Positions 1 to 12,209 of a stretch of DNA of 64,000 nucleotides are shown here, piece after piece. Origin of the DNA: Mercurialis annua (lineage: Eukaryota; Streptophyta; Magnoliopsida; Malpighiales; Euphorbiaceae); the NCBI RefSeq assembly GCF_937616625.2, contig NC_065577.1, positions 41,631,001 through 41,695,000 of the forward strand, in the 5' to 3' direction. The notes under the pieces were generated by a model. The model searched no databases and was not told where the DNA came from. It was given only the letters and a program-made list of their open reading frames with translations. The translations under genes and the position numbers were made by a program. Each line of letters opens with the position of its first letter. Positions within the stretch are counted from its first letter, which is position 1.

Positions 1-480
1 AGTATAATAATTAATCAATCAACGCATTTCTCATAACAGCGGTAAAGTAAACAATTTATAACAATAATACACAAATATAAATAGCAAACTCACAGTAACC
101 GCTATCCAAAGCCGTAATATGATCATCCAAGCATGCAGGTTCCATGCACCATTCTATTCCGTAGCTATTCCAGCTCGTCGGTCTAATAGCTCGTCGATAC
201 ATCTGTTTCCTATTCAAATCGTACGTACGTTTAATTTATAAACGTAGACTTAATACTAAAATCCTAAGTTATAAACTTAGGTTAACACTATCGCATTTCA
301 AATACGACTCTTAACTTTGATAATCTCTTAACCACATTTCTCTCTTAAACGTCCTAGTTTACTTTTTTAAATTTAATCGAATCACGATTGATTACGCGAC
401 TTGAAACTGTCTGAAATCAAGTTTCCGCGTCGTGCCAGGGTCTCGGGAAGTCCGTATTAAAGATTACCGCTGGTGAAGGA

Positions 481-590
481 CTGCACGTTCGTGCAACACG
501 CTGCACGAACGTGTAGTTGTTGTGTTGCACGATCGTACAACTGCTGTGCTGCACGTTCGTGCAGCAGACTGGCTCACGATGTGCAACCCC
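481..590. repeat. Array of CACG-nn-CGTG dyads in the left LTR
   Basis: Units such as TGCACGTTCGTGCA occur several times, some decayed (for example TGCACGATCGTACA). Each unit has inverted arms around a 2-nt centre. The same array sits at the matching place in the partner LTR (3894-3981) and, with a different centre, in the younger element at 11239-11354. Confidence 0.8.
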
Positions 591-945
591 GGAGTTCACT
601 CCCCGGGCCATTTCTGACGTGCTAAAACGTCCTATCCCGATTCCGTCATGCTCCTATCTCAAATTCAACTTCAAATTCATTAAAAATGACAATAGAAACA
701 CGATTATAATCCGTTTAATTCGTTTAAACGAAATAACCCTAATCCAATCATTTCAATATCAAAAATCATCAAATTACCTCGATTTGATGCTCGTGGTAGA
801 TAGAGAATTGAATTCTGAACAAATCGATATAAAGAACACGCGATTTGGACGAGAAACGGCAAAACCGCGGCGGATCGAATCGATCGTCACATTTTCTCTC
901 GCTTCATCTGTAACCTTCTAATTCTCTTCTTTCCTTATTCTTAAG

Positions 946-947
<2 letters not shown>

Positions 948-1015
<68 letters not shown>
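948..1015. repeat. (AT)n microsatellite
   Basis: About 68 bases of uninterrupted TA dinucleotide inside the left LTR. Confidence 0.95.
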
Positions 1016-1018
<3 letters not shown>

Positions 1019-1541
1019 TTAATTTAGCACTTTAATCCTTCATTTCTTCAACTTAAACTAATTCTCTTTTAAACTTTCTAATTTTCCGTCAATAATCCTT
1101 TAATTTCTATTCTCGAGATTTAATCGGCTAATTTGCACTTTGGTCCTTAAACTTTTCAAAATTTGCAATTTAGCCCCAAACGCATCCGCGTCCAAATATT
1201 AAAAGGTCTCCGATTGACCTGAAACTTTTATCACATATACTATACAACATTTTGCGGACATTGGCGAGATAATTTTCATTTCGAGATTTATATGGTTAAA
1301 TTACCATTTTAGTCCCTAAACTCTAGTTCGAGATTTTTCTTGACATTTTTCCTTTTAATACAAATTCCAACTTTAGAATTGGAATATGATATTAAATTCC
1401 GCATAATTACTTTCCAAGAACCGACCTACCAAGGACTTATTCATTTTAATTTCTTGAAAAGTATCTCCGATATCGCCACCCTAGCGAATCAGAACTGGAC
1501 ACATGGTCCCATTAAATACTTAAATATTTTGGGGTATTACA

Positions 1542-2390
1542 CATAAAAACAAAACTCTTTGAAAACTCTTTCAAGAAAATGCCTCGTTTCAAAATTTAAG
1601 TCGAAATTCCATTTTAAATCTTAGCAAAATTGTGCAATAGGGTGATGACGTCTCTCATCCCCAAAGAGTTGTCACATCTCACCTCTTTGTCTTAGCATAA
1701 TGCATATGGTGCATGTCCCATTAAGGCATGTAGTGATGCATTTCTATCAATGCCATGGAAATTGTCAATGTCAATCGCGGGTCTAGGCACAATTATGCTT
1801 TCAAAATCGTTTAAATAAACAACTTTCAAAAAGTATAAACTTCGAGTTCTGTAAGTTCTCTAGATCTTTAAACTCTGCATCTGGAAAGCTCTTCAACTTC
1901 TATAACTTTGCATTCCTTCTTCATACTCTTCCTGAAATTTCGACCGATCGAATTCAATAGCATCTTTCGCAATATCGATGATAACTATGCACGTCCTTCA
2001 ATCAAGTTCTAGTAATACTAGATTCGATCTACAGAAGACCTTCTCTCCTTGTCCGATGTAGCATGTGGCTGAGCTTCATTCATCCTAGACATGCTAAAAC
2101 ACGAACCGTCTCATCGTAAAACTTCATCTCCTCGAGATTCCATCTGGATATGCATGTCACGCATGCATATCTTATCGAAAACAGAATACACGCGTGTACC
2201 TTATATACGTATGTCACAACAATAAACAAGAACTTCACAAACCAATCAATCATAGTTATCACAAAACGTCAACGCAAACTACTTGGATCAGACAGAACTC
2301 AACTCTATATCTGCAGTAGTTCCTAGGTCACTCAACTGACAAAACACATATTACCAGAGGTAGCTGGACCAACTGCTCTGATACCAACAT
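1542..2390 (-). mobile_element. Short internal region of the left-edge LTR element, no coding sequence
   Basis: About 850 bp between the two LTRs. I see no gag or pol reading frame. The right end keeps a primer-binding site next to the LTR, and the phrase CTGCAGTAGTTCCTA is shared with the internal region of the gag-bearing element (13847-13861). This suggests a related but more reduced element. Confidence 0.65.
2375..2386 (-). promoter_or_regulatory. Primer-binding site, initiator-Met tRNA type
   Basis: The minus strand reads TGGTATCAGAGC four bases from the LTR edge at 2391. This is the classic plant LTR-element primer site complementary to the 3' end of tRNA-iMet. It fixes the element's orientation as minus. 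Confidence 0.85.
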
Positions 2391-4864
2391 TGTTACGACC
2401 CAAATTATTAAGGCGAGACCGGCGCTAGGGAATGGGAGTGGTAGCTCCAAAATCCGTAGCAAGCCTAAAACCATTATAAATTTTTCGCGAATAAAAAATA
2501 TTATTACATATAAAACATTTTATAAAAGCTCGTTTAAACATTTTATTGATAAATATCAAAATCTCACATTACTTTTCGGAAAACTGTTGCAATATGTCTC
2601 GTCATAGCTAGGGTATTACAGTGTGATATCTCATATCTAGCACTGCCGTGCTTCTAGTCATAGTCACTACCAATTCCACATACGGCCATTGGTTGACGAA
2701 TTCAAACGGATAAAACATTATCTTTATAAACAACTAATTATAGCATTATATCAGAATTCACATATCAAATACCGTTTGAAATCAAATCATAAACTTAATA
2801 TTGACATATACGGACTACTGCAGCTCTAAAGGAAAACGTGCTTTGTGCAAGTCAAATGACTTCCAACACAAAAGAGATGGTCTGTCTGATCCGACTCTGA
2901 TCACCTGAAAACATCAATAGTGAGGGGTCAGTATTTGGGGAAATACTGAGTGAGTTTGCAAATTACTAACGGTATTATAGAAACATAACATCGCATATCA
3001 AATCAAGTAATAATATAAAAATACATATGAGCAAGTATTCGATCCATTCGAAACTAAAATCCTGAAACATGACACAACTCACAAAATATTCAAATCAAGT
3101 CAATCCAAATGGTCCGTCCCGGGAGTGTTTACACTCAACCACGTCGGCCGCGACCAATCTCTTAATCTCGAGCGGTGTGTTCAACCCACTAGACACGGGG
3201 CTCAGGTTACACTACACCGTAACCGAGTTCTCGCTCGTATCGAATTCATATATTCAAAATCATATCATGTATATATATCAAATTATTATTACTTGTTCAG
3301 ACATACTAGACTGACTCTAGTGATCACACAGCCTATTGACACCCAATAGGTAGCTAGTTTCTTCGGATCGTATATAAGAGTCTCAGTTCAAAAACAATCA
3401 TTCAAATCATCGAATCATATAAATGCGATGTATAGAATCATAATATTCATAATAAATGAAAATAACTTTTATAAATAATACGAGAAATTAAATTGCAACT
3501 CACTGTGACCGCTATCCCTAAACCGCGTTATCACGATTCCACAAACGTACGTCGCATGCGTCGCCTGATCCACTAGCTACTCCAGCTCGTTGGCTTGGTA
3601 GCTCGTCGGTATGTCATTTACTTAGTTGAATTACATGTACATTTAATCCATAAATGTAAGCTTAGTATCAAAACCCTAAGTTATAAACTTAGGTTAACAC
3701 AATCGTATTTCAAATACGACTCTTATCATTGATAATCTCTTAATCACATTTCTTTCTTAAACGTCCTAGTTTACGTTTTGCAATTCAATCGAATCACGAT
3801 TGATAAAGCGACTTGAAATTGTCTGAAATTAACTTTCCGCGTCGCGTCAGGGCCTCGAAAAGCCCACACTAACGATCCCTTTTTGGCGAAGTATTGCACG
3901 TTCGTGCAGCAGAGTACTGCACGTTCGTGCAGTACGCTGTGCTGCACGTTCGTGCAGCCTGCTGGCTGCACGATGTGCATCCCCGGGGTTCATTTCTCGG
4001 GCCATTTCCGACATGCTCCCAACTTAAAAACGCTCCTAACGCGTTCAAATACATCGATAACTCAAAATCTAAACTCAAAACGCTATAAATCGATCCTAAA
4101 TCGTTAAAATGGTAAAACCGCTCAAAAGCCTAATTTCAAAATGATATTTCATCAAATTATCTTGATTTGATGCTCGTAGTAGATAGAGAATCAAATTTTT
4201 GATCCATCGGCGCGAGAATCACTTGATTCGGACGAGAAACAGCGAAACAGCGACGGATCGAAATCGTTCGCCATATTTTTTTTCTTCTCTAAAGCATTCT
4301 CCGGATAAATCCATATGATTCATTTGCTTACATATATGTTTGGCTAATTTTCCATTTCAATCCTTCATTTCTTTAACTTAAACCATTTCTCTTTCGAACT
4401 TTATAATTTAACCAAACGGTTATATTATTTCTCTAACTCAATTACATACGTATTATTTATATCCAAATAAATAATACTAATCCAAAATTATTATTTTCCG
4501 TCAAAAAATCGTTTACTTACTATTCTCGAAGCTTAATTGGCTAATTTGCACTTTGGTCCTTGAACTTTTCAAAATTTGCAATTTAGCCCAAAATGCTTCC
4601 GCGTCCAAATTTTAAACAATCTCCGATTGACTCGAGACTTTTACTACTATTAATATAAAATATTTCGCGGACTTCGGCGAAATAATTATTAACTCGAAAT
4701 TTATAATTTATTTTATATTAATTTTCTAACCTTTTCCTCGAATCCTGTTAATGTCGCTTAATAAAATTATTCCAAATTCTCAATATCATTAAATTAAATC
4801 CTTCTTGATTTAATTTATCGGAATTTACGACACGTGGCACCACTTAAATATTTGGGGTATTACA
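2391..4864 (-). mobile_element. Right LTR (5' LTR in element orientation), 2474 bp
   Basis: Bounded by TGTTACGACC and GGTATTACA (TG...CA). It is adjacent to the primer site at 2375-2386. The inner text 'gaccggcgctagggaatgggagtgg' type and the terminal G-box stretch (CACGTGGC at 4831-4838) match the LTRs of the younger element at 9814-16296, so the two are relatives within one family group. Confidence 0.8.
3894..3981. repeat. Array of TGCACG-TT-CGTGCA dyads
   Basis: Three near-perfect units (about 3895-3908, 3918-3931, 3943-3956) and a decayed fourth ending near 3979. Each is an inverted repeat with a TT centre. The position matches the array in the other LTR. Confidence 0.85.
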
Positions 4865-5149
4865 TAACTTATAGCTTATAGTGTTTCATAAAGTTAATAT
4901 TCATATGTATTTAATTGAAAAAAAACAAACTCACTTAATTAAATCCATCCATATTCACATGATTTATGCGATTATATTTAACAAATATACAATTTGAAAT
5001 TACTAAGAAATACTATAATTTACCCAAAAAATAATGATTAATAATTTATTAAAAAATATAATATTATATATAATGGATAATATATATTATGAACATTTAA
5101 TAATTAAATTAAAATAATGCAACCAAAATATTATTAATAAATATTGAAT

Positions 5150-5205
<56 letters not shown>

Positions 5206-5358
5206 GATTAGGACGAAAAAATTATATTGAATACATAATCTATAGAAATTTTTAGTTCAACTGTAAATGGTAATATCTTTTAAATTATATATGAACCAGT
5301 GGATTAAAAATTATACGATGAACAATGGAGGTTATTGTTAAAGAAAAGCTAATGTGAT
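4865..5358. other. AT-rich intergenic stretch with (AT)n at 5152-5199
   Basis: No gene or element boundary was recognised. It holds a ~48-base TA microsatellite. It separates the left-edge LTR element from the solo LTR. Confidence 0.7.
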
Positions 5359-8300
5359 TGTAATACCCCGTAAAATTAATAGTATTTATTTTCGCGCGTG
5401 TCCAATTTTAATTGATTAGGACCTCAAAAATAGTGAATAAATTTATGTGATGAATTTATATGTGTGAAAATAAGGGTTGGTGTGTGTTTTGCCTTAAGTT
5501 TGGTTTTTGGCAATTTTACGTAGTAAAAGTGAATTTTGCGATTTTTCACTAAAAACCGTCAAAATAATTATTTTAAATATTTTTAAAGGCCCAAAAATAT
5601 TTTAATTCAGCCCATAAAATATATGTTTTAATGTTTTTAAATATTTGAGAAATTTGAATTTATTTTTCCCCTAGAAGTTCGATTTATTTACAAGAATGTC
5701 ATAATGGCAAACTTGTAAATAAACCCATTTTGATTAGCTATTACTTTGACTCTTCTTCTTCCCCAAGCAAATACATTGCTTTCTCCATTTGTGTGGGTGC
5801 CGAATTCTCTCTAGACCAAACCATAACTTTCTATTCTTTAATTTTCTCACAAAAATTCCTTAATAAAAAACGTAGCAAATTTCCCGTAGATTATTAATCT
5901 CTATTTGCATGTTGAATCAAGGTGAAATCTCAAGCTCAAATCTTTACTTTTAGTTGCTGATGTTGGTTGAATCTTAGAAACATGCTTAGGATTGTTAAAA
6001 ATGATGTTTAATTGATTAATTGGTTGGTTTTAGTAATTGTTTATATGGGTTTCGGTTTTAAATAATTTTTCCGTGAAAATTAAATTATTTATTTAAATTT
6101 CTGGGATGATCTATATGATGAGGTTATAATGTGCTTTAAAGTGTGATTTTTGTGGATTAAAAATGTTAAACATTTCGGGTGTTAATTTAATTATTTGGGT
6201 TTCGATTTTTAATGATTTTAAAGCTTAAAAATAGCTTAAAATGGTAAATAAGTGGATTTTTAATTTCTGTAAATGAGTTTGTTTATGATTGATCTAAGTG
6301 TTGGGTTGATGTGATTAAATGCTTAATGGTTAATTTTTAATGGTTTAATAATCGGGTTTAATTTTGATAATTGTTTATTCTGCTAAAATCGTTGAAAAAT
6401 GGTATTTTTGTCATTTTAATTTATGGGCAGAAATTATTTATGAAAAATTTATGAAATATGTTTGATAATTATTTGTGGTGTTTAAATGATTTTTGTGAAG
6501 TGTTTTGACGGATTTAAAACCGGTTTTGATTAGTAAGGGCTATTTCGGTTTTAATTGTTGAAATAATGGAAAATAAATATTTTAATAATTATGGGCTGCT
6601 GTTTTTACAAGATGAAAATTAAAAATGTATTTGAAACTAATTTTGGTGAATTTCGGTGTAAAAAATGGCTTAAATGGATTTTTAAGCGTTTTTAGCGTTT
6701 TTGAGTTTTCCGGCCAAAACCGCCGGAATCCGGTGACCGGAAAATGAGCAGAGAGGATAAAGCATGTTGGCTCAGTTGGCAGCAGTTAGTGCCGAAATAT
6801 TTTTGGCAGAAAATAATGGGGGCCGAGCCCCGGGTCAAAAATATTTTACGGAAAAATATTTTTGGATATATTTAAATTGTTATGTGTTTGTTGATATTTT
6901 CTAATAATGTATTTTTAGAAAATTATGTGAATTGAATGTGTGTTAGAATTATATGGAGTTATAATTCTATGTTCATTTAATGAATAAATAAACTATATGG
7001 TGTATCGTATAGAAATACGATGACGTGGAAAGAGATAGTCGGAATCAAATTTGGTTATGTGATTATGTGGTTTATATGGTTGAGTCGGTCTAGAGTTTAT
7101 CCTAGAATTTAGAGTTAATGCATTTATTAATGTTAAATCTCTAAACTAGATCCAGCGAGTTTTTTCGCGGAAACCGGCGAGCAAAGGTTTTGAATATTCG
7201 ACGAGTGATATTTTTAAATTGGAATAAGCGAGTATTGTGAGTGTGTTTATAACTTATACTGCTAAATATTAGTATTAAAAATATTGCGAACTGCTTTACA
7301 TGATTTACAAATGCTTTATTTTATTTTGAATTTAAATCGCATGAACTATTATACATAGTTTTGAAACCGATTTATATTCCTTGAAACATGCTTACTATTG
7401 GGCGGAAATAGTGCTGTGTGATCACCGATATTGCATTTAGAATGTATTTGCATGTGAAAATGGTATGTGGAAATCTGGACGACGGTCTGGAAGTCAGGCG
7501 ACGGCCTAAACATATGGAAACAGATCTTCAGAGGCAACGGAATATAGACGACCAAAGGCAGGTAGAGAAACTGCCGAGATCTGAGAGGTTGAACCTTTTA
7601 TTAAAAAAAAGTGCAATTGGCGACGGTATTTATGTACTGCCGAAATCCGTTGTATTGTAAGAAGAGTCTGGGACTTTCAAATACGTAAAATAAGAGTAAT
7701 CGGATTTGACTGGCTAAAAGTACAAAAAGAGAAAATAAATACGGCCAAAGGAAAATAAAAGGTTAACCCGAATGGAACGGAAAAAGTGGAATATTTATGT
7801 TTCCTATTTTGAAAGCATATAGGAACATGAATCATGGTTTAGAGTTTCATATGAATCGGTAATCTGGAATGCATTGCTTTCATATTAATATTTATTAGTA
7901 CATGTTGTACGCATTCACTCAGTTTTTATAACTGACCCCGTTGAATTTATAATTTTTTACAGGCGAGTAATTTGAGGTGTGTATTTCCAATTTCTTGTTC
8001 CGGAAATCCCTAACTTGAATAAAGTGAGAATGACTTTCCTTTGTGTGTCTAGAGTTGCAGTAGCTAGAATAAATGAACGATGATACCTTAGTAGTCGTTG
8101 GACTTATTTATGCTTTATATTTTATAACGCTTAAACTCTGATATAATGTAATATGTGAATGTTGTGCGAAAGTGATGAACGCATCTGCATAATGAAATGC
8201 AGTTAAATCCATAGAGAAATGGTCTGCACAGTGAAATGCAGTAATTACCATAGTAAGATGGTATGCATATTGAGATGCATTATAAACCATAGAGAAATGG

Positions 8301-8529
8301 TTTTGAAATTAAAATGCAATAATTAAAGAGAAAATTATGTGCATGTTTTAAATGGTAATTTTTATCAGAAAGTTTTAAACTGCGATTTTAAAATGTTCGA
8401 AAATGTGTTTTGAATTCCGCGAAAATTTTTAAGTGATTTTTAATTTATTTTTAAGGCTTGCTACGGGTTTCGGAGCAATCACTCTCATTTCCTAGCGCCG
8501 GTCTCGACACCGAGAATCGGGTCGTGACA
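5359..8529 (+). mobile_element. Solo LTR, 3171 bp, with perfect 5-bp target duplication
   Basis: It starts TGTAATACCCCG and ends GGGTCGTGACA. These are the same LTR termini as the other two elements here, read in the opposite orientation. It is flanked by GTGAT at 5354-5358 and GTGAT at 8530-8534, and there is no second LTR or internal domain next to it. This is the expected product of recombination between the LTRs of one insertion. No substantial reading frame is present. The body has diverged strongly from the LTR at 9814-12153, so it belongs to a different subfamily with conserved ends. Confidence 0.88.
8185..8300. repeat. Six alternating short dyads inside the solo LTR
   Basis: Two kinds of stem alternate three times: CTGCA-n8-TGCAG (8185-8202, 8224-8241; variant ATGCAT-n6-ATGCAT at 8263-8280) and CCAT-n6-ATGG (8209-8222, 8248-8261, 8287-8300). 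The spacing is regular, about 39 bp per pair. This looks like a tandem repeat whose units are themselves two hairpins. Confidence 0.8.
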
Positions 8530-8534
8530 GTGAT

Positions 8535-9721
8535 ATTGCTATTAAAATATAAAAGAACAAAAAGTAAATATGCGCTATTTATTATTGGAATATACTAATT
8601 TTGAACAAGATAAACAGTTTAACGATTTCATAATCTAGAGCATTAATAAAGAAGAAACAAAAAATTTGTCTATACTGTTATCAAACGCACACTTTATTAT
8701 TAAAATGAATAATTTTTTTATTAAGATTTGCAAAAAAAATAAAACCCAAACATATTTGATAATTATCATAAAATATTTAAAATCATGATATTTGATCCAC
8801 AATTTGTTACAAAAAGTAACTTCAGACAAATTTATATGAAAATGAAGGATGCTTATTAGAAAAAAAATAATAAATTTTATATATCAACATATTTACTTTC
8901 TGGACTTTGTTTTTTTTTAATAAAATTATTATTTAAATTAAATATTAATTTTATTCCGCGTAAATTCACGGGCTTACGACTAATTTATTATAATTTATAA
9001 TTGAAAAGGGGCGATTTCCATTAAAAGAAAGTCGGTGTTTTAATTGAAATATAAATACATGTAGGTAAATAATTCACTCCTTATTCGATTCAAAGTGCTT
9101 CCTTATTTTTTAATTGTTTTATCTTTCATCATTAGAATTTAAATTAGACACAAACATATTAATTTCTAATTCAAATCAAATTTTAATTTTAATTGTATTT
9201 AATATTTAATAATCAATTAGATCTCTTAATGTATAAAATAAAACCTTTGATGAAGTTATTATTTAGTAATAAATTATAAAGGACATCTCGGTAAGTTGCT
9301 TGTGTCTCCTTCATCCGTACTTTTACATATGGTATAGATGTAGATATAGATTAAACTCTATCAAAATTATTTATTTATGAAGGTTAATTTAATTTTCCAC
9401 CCTCCTCATTTTATATTATTAGTGTCGCTTTACGTGTTTCACACGTGGTTCGTAGTGTGACTCGTCAAATTATCAAGCTATATTTAAAATAGTAGTTACT
9501 TAGAAATAGTTTATTTCATTTAATATTTTAAATAATTTATTGATAGTTTAACATTTTTAATTGGTATCTAAATTTTATATTTGTAGAAAATTTAAATACA
9601 AAATATCAAAATAATTAAAATAGTAATTTAGTAGTTTATCTTATTTAAAATATTATATGATTAAAAAATAATTGAAATATTAATTATTAAATACTACAAG
9701 TAGTATATTTTAGTTAGTGCT
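8535..9721. other. AT-rich intergenic DNA, no gene seen
   Basis: No reading frame of note. Possible decayed element debris only. Confidence 0.6.
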
Positions 9722-11238
9722 TGTTGGACCAAGTCCCATTTGAACCCTAATTTTGAGTTTGAAAATCAATTTAAAGATCTTAATCATGTCTATTAGTGTG
9801 TAGGAACATATAGTGTCACGACCCGATTTCCATCCTCGAAACTCGAGCCGCGACCGGCGCTAGGGAATGGGAGTGGTAGCTCCGAAACCCGTAGCAAGCC
9901 TAAAACCACTACAAACTTTTTGCGATAAAAACAAACAAGCGTTTTCAGAAAAGCTTTTTAAGGAAAGATATTAAACATCTATGTACATTTTCTGAAAACC
10001 ATCAATAGAAATTAGGGTCTTACAATGCGATGCCACATCAAGCATTGCCCTGTTTCGCACATCAAAAACAAACGGTTTAAAGCGCAGTAACACCATTCAA
10101 GTTTACAAACATCAGAGTATAAATATACATTAGACCGTTTGACAAAACTATATACATATCTAGGACTGGTCTACTGCAGCACTACTGATACCTACTTCTT
10201 CTATATATACTTCTAAGTAGACTTCTGAAGCAAGAATAGAAGCCTGTCACGTCAAAAGACTATATACCTGAAAAATGGTTATAACAACGGGGTCAGTCGA
10301 AACTGAGTGAGTTCATAAGTTTACAGTTGAGTATTCTATAAAACAAAACAATGCAATAAATCATTCATTCATATGCATCCAAATATAACTTCCGATTGAA
10401 ACCCTAATCCTTGATTCATCGAATTATCAAAACCAAATTCTTTCTTTCAAACAAAACGATATATCTTAATCTTGCTGGTAGGTTGCGGGATAGTTCAACC
10501 AGATCAACCAATACCATTTGGTACAGTCCCGGGATAGTTCAACCAAGGTGACTGTCCATCTCAAAGTCCAACGATCGATCGATATGAATTTCATATTCAA
10601 ACAAACAAAACATTTTCAAACACAACCGAGGGAGTATACAGCTTGAACTTAACTAGTGATCACGTAGTTCCTATTGCCGCCCAATAGGAAAGCATGTTTC
10701 ATCGGATCTATACTGGTTTCAAGATAATGATGCATGTATTTCATATAAATCATTTTACGTTTAAAAGCAATGCATTTTCAATACATCAAAAGTAAACACA
10801 TATAAACTCACTGCTTGCTTTTTCCCCAAAAACTTTATTACGCGACCTCCGTCAAGCTCCTTGTCCGGTAGCTGGTTGCCTTGCCGGACCTAAGAAACAG
10901 ACAAACATAACTCGAGTGAGAGTCTAACTCGATAGACATTCTAGACTCGAGATACGACAAGACACAAAACATAAGCCGTCGTGCTTCAAACGTAATCTTT
11001 TCCGATAAGCGATTCATACTTCTTCCGATCTTAACACTTTTCAATTTGATTCTCAATAGAGAATATAGGTTTTCTCAATGAAACCAATTGATATCCATAA
11101 ACTAACTTATCCCAAACAACTAGTCATAATTTACTCGTTTTACGTCCGAATCTCGCATTTTCGGAGTCCGGGAGTCGATATCGGGATGGGGAATCATCAA
11201 AATAGGTTTTTAGGGTCATTCCCTTCAAAAGAGGGGTG

Positions 11239-11354
11239 GTGCACGTCGTGCACCCCCCTAGTGCACGTCGTGCACCTTGGGTGCACGTCGTGCACCTCAC
11301 TGGTGCACGTCGTGCCCCTGCACGACGTGCACTGATGTTGTGCACGTCGTGCAC
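11239..11354. repeat. Six-unit GTGCACG-T-CGTGCAC dyad array (left LTR copy)
   Basis: Units at 11239-11253, 11261-11275, 11281-11295, 11303-11315 (imperfect end), 11319-11331 (reverse-complement version) and 11340-11354. Each is a 7-base inverted arm around one T. Relative to the minus-strand TATA near 11742 the array lies about 390-500 nt downstream, so it would be in the transcript leader and could form RNA hairpins. Confidence 0.9.
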
Positions 11355-11736
11355 CTTCGTGGGCACGACCCAGGCCGCTGAAAACAGCCCTCCCGACGTG
11401 CTAAAACATTCCCGAGCCATTAGATTCATCAAAACATCAATCAAGCTAGTCGGAAACACGCGAATACGATAGAAAACGAGTTTAAAACGATTAAACGATT
11501 CGATATTACAAAAACCTATCGTTTAACTCGATATACCATCAAATATACTCAAATAAACGGAGAAACGACTTGCTTACCGTGATTGCCCTTCGGAATACGA
11601 TCGATTCGAGTTATAGAACGTCGAAAACGGACGAGAAACGGAATCGAGCGTCGGAACCGTATAGAACGATCGAGAGAATGAAAGAAAGAAAAAGAAGATG
11701 AAATGAAGGATCTGTATCCTTCCTTCTGAAGGTTAT

Positions 11737-11747
11737 CTTATATATAA
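11737..11747 (-). promoter_or_regulatory. Putative TATA box of the TR-GAG LTR
   Basis: The minus strand reads TATATATAAG inside a small palindrome (GGTTAT...ATAACC). The same sequence occurs in the other LTR at 15880-15890. That one is the 5' LTR and would drive the element. No transcription start was determined. Confidence 0.45.
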
Positions 11748-12153
11748 CCTGGTTAAAATACACTTTGGTCCTTGAAACTTTTCAAAAGTTTCAATTTAGT
11801 CCAAATCGAAATCAATTAATCTTTCTATTAATTCAACTACGTATTATTTATCTCCAAATAAATAATACTAACTCAAAAATACATATTTCCATCAAAAATC
11901 CTCAAATCTCTATTTTCGGGCTTAATTGGCTAATTTGCACTTTAGCCCCTAAACTTTTCAAAACTTACAATTTAGCCCCAAAATGTATCCACATCCAAAC
12001 TGTCAAAATTAATTCCTTTAATCCCGCTAATCCGCTTTCTAAACATTATTCTAAACTCCCGATAAAATTAAATTAAATTCTTCTTAACTTAACTTATCGG
12101 AAATTACGACACGTGGCACGACTTATTTATCTTAAAATAATTGGGGTATTACA

Positions 12154-12166
12154 TTCACCCCATCTT
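12154..12166 (-). promoter_or_regulatory. Polypurine tract of the TR-GAG element
   Basis: The minus strand reads AAGATGGGGTGAA immediately before the 3' LTR boundary at 12153. This is the expected plus-strand priming position. Confidence 0.7.
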
Positions 12167-12209
12167 ATAATAAATTCGTCCTCGAATTTAAATCTTAACC
12201 ACATACTTA

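Larger units (their letters stand above)
1..1541 (-). mobile_element. Left LTR (partial) of an old non-autonomous LTR element cut by the window edge
   Basis: The stretch ends in GGGGTATTACA, the same end as the LTR at 2391-4864. It resembles that LTR throughout in order and wording: the text about CACAGTAACCGCTATCC, the TGCACG dyad array, and the phrase on cells with 'gcactttggtcc'. Copies differ by many substitutions and indels, so the insertion is old. In element orientation (minus) this is the 3' LTR. The start lies outside the window, so the target duplication cannot be checked. Confidence 0.75.
9814..12153 (-). repeat. 3' LTR (element orientation) of the TR-GAG element
   Basis: TGTCACGACC at the left end, GGTATTACA at the right end. 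Offset from the partner LTR is exactly 4143 bp throughout, so I see no indels. A G-box-like CACGTGG lies at 12110-12116, near the upstream end of the LTR in element orientation. Confidence 0.95.

Noticed and set aside
41..921. Frames around 417-921 as host genes
   Set aside because: They lie inside an LTR and cross the dyad array; no conserved domain.
11239..11354. Regularly spaced short palindromes resembling a CRISPR array
   Set aside because: The DNA is plant nuclear. Spacers are only 5-9 bases, the array is in LTRs of a retrotransposon, and no cas-like genes exist.
11124..11459. Frames with Cys/Thr or Ala/Arg repeats in the LTRs
   Set aside because: They read through the GTGCACGTCGTGCAC dyads and occur on both strands, as expected of a palindromic array.
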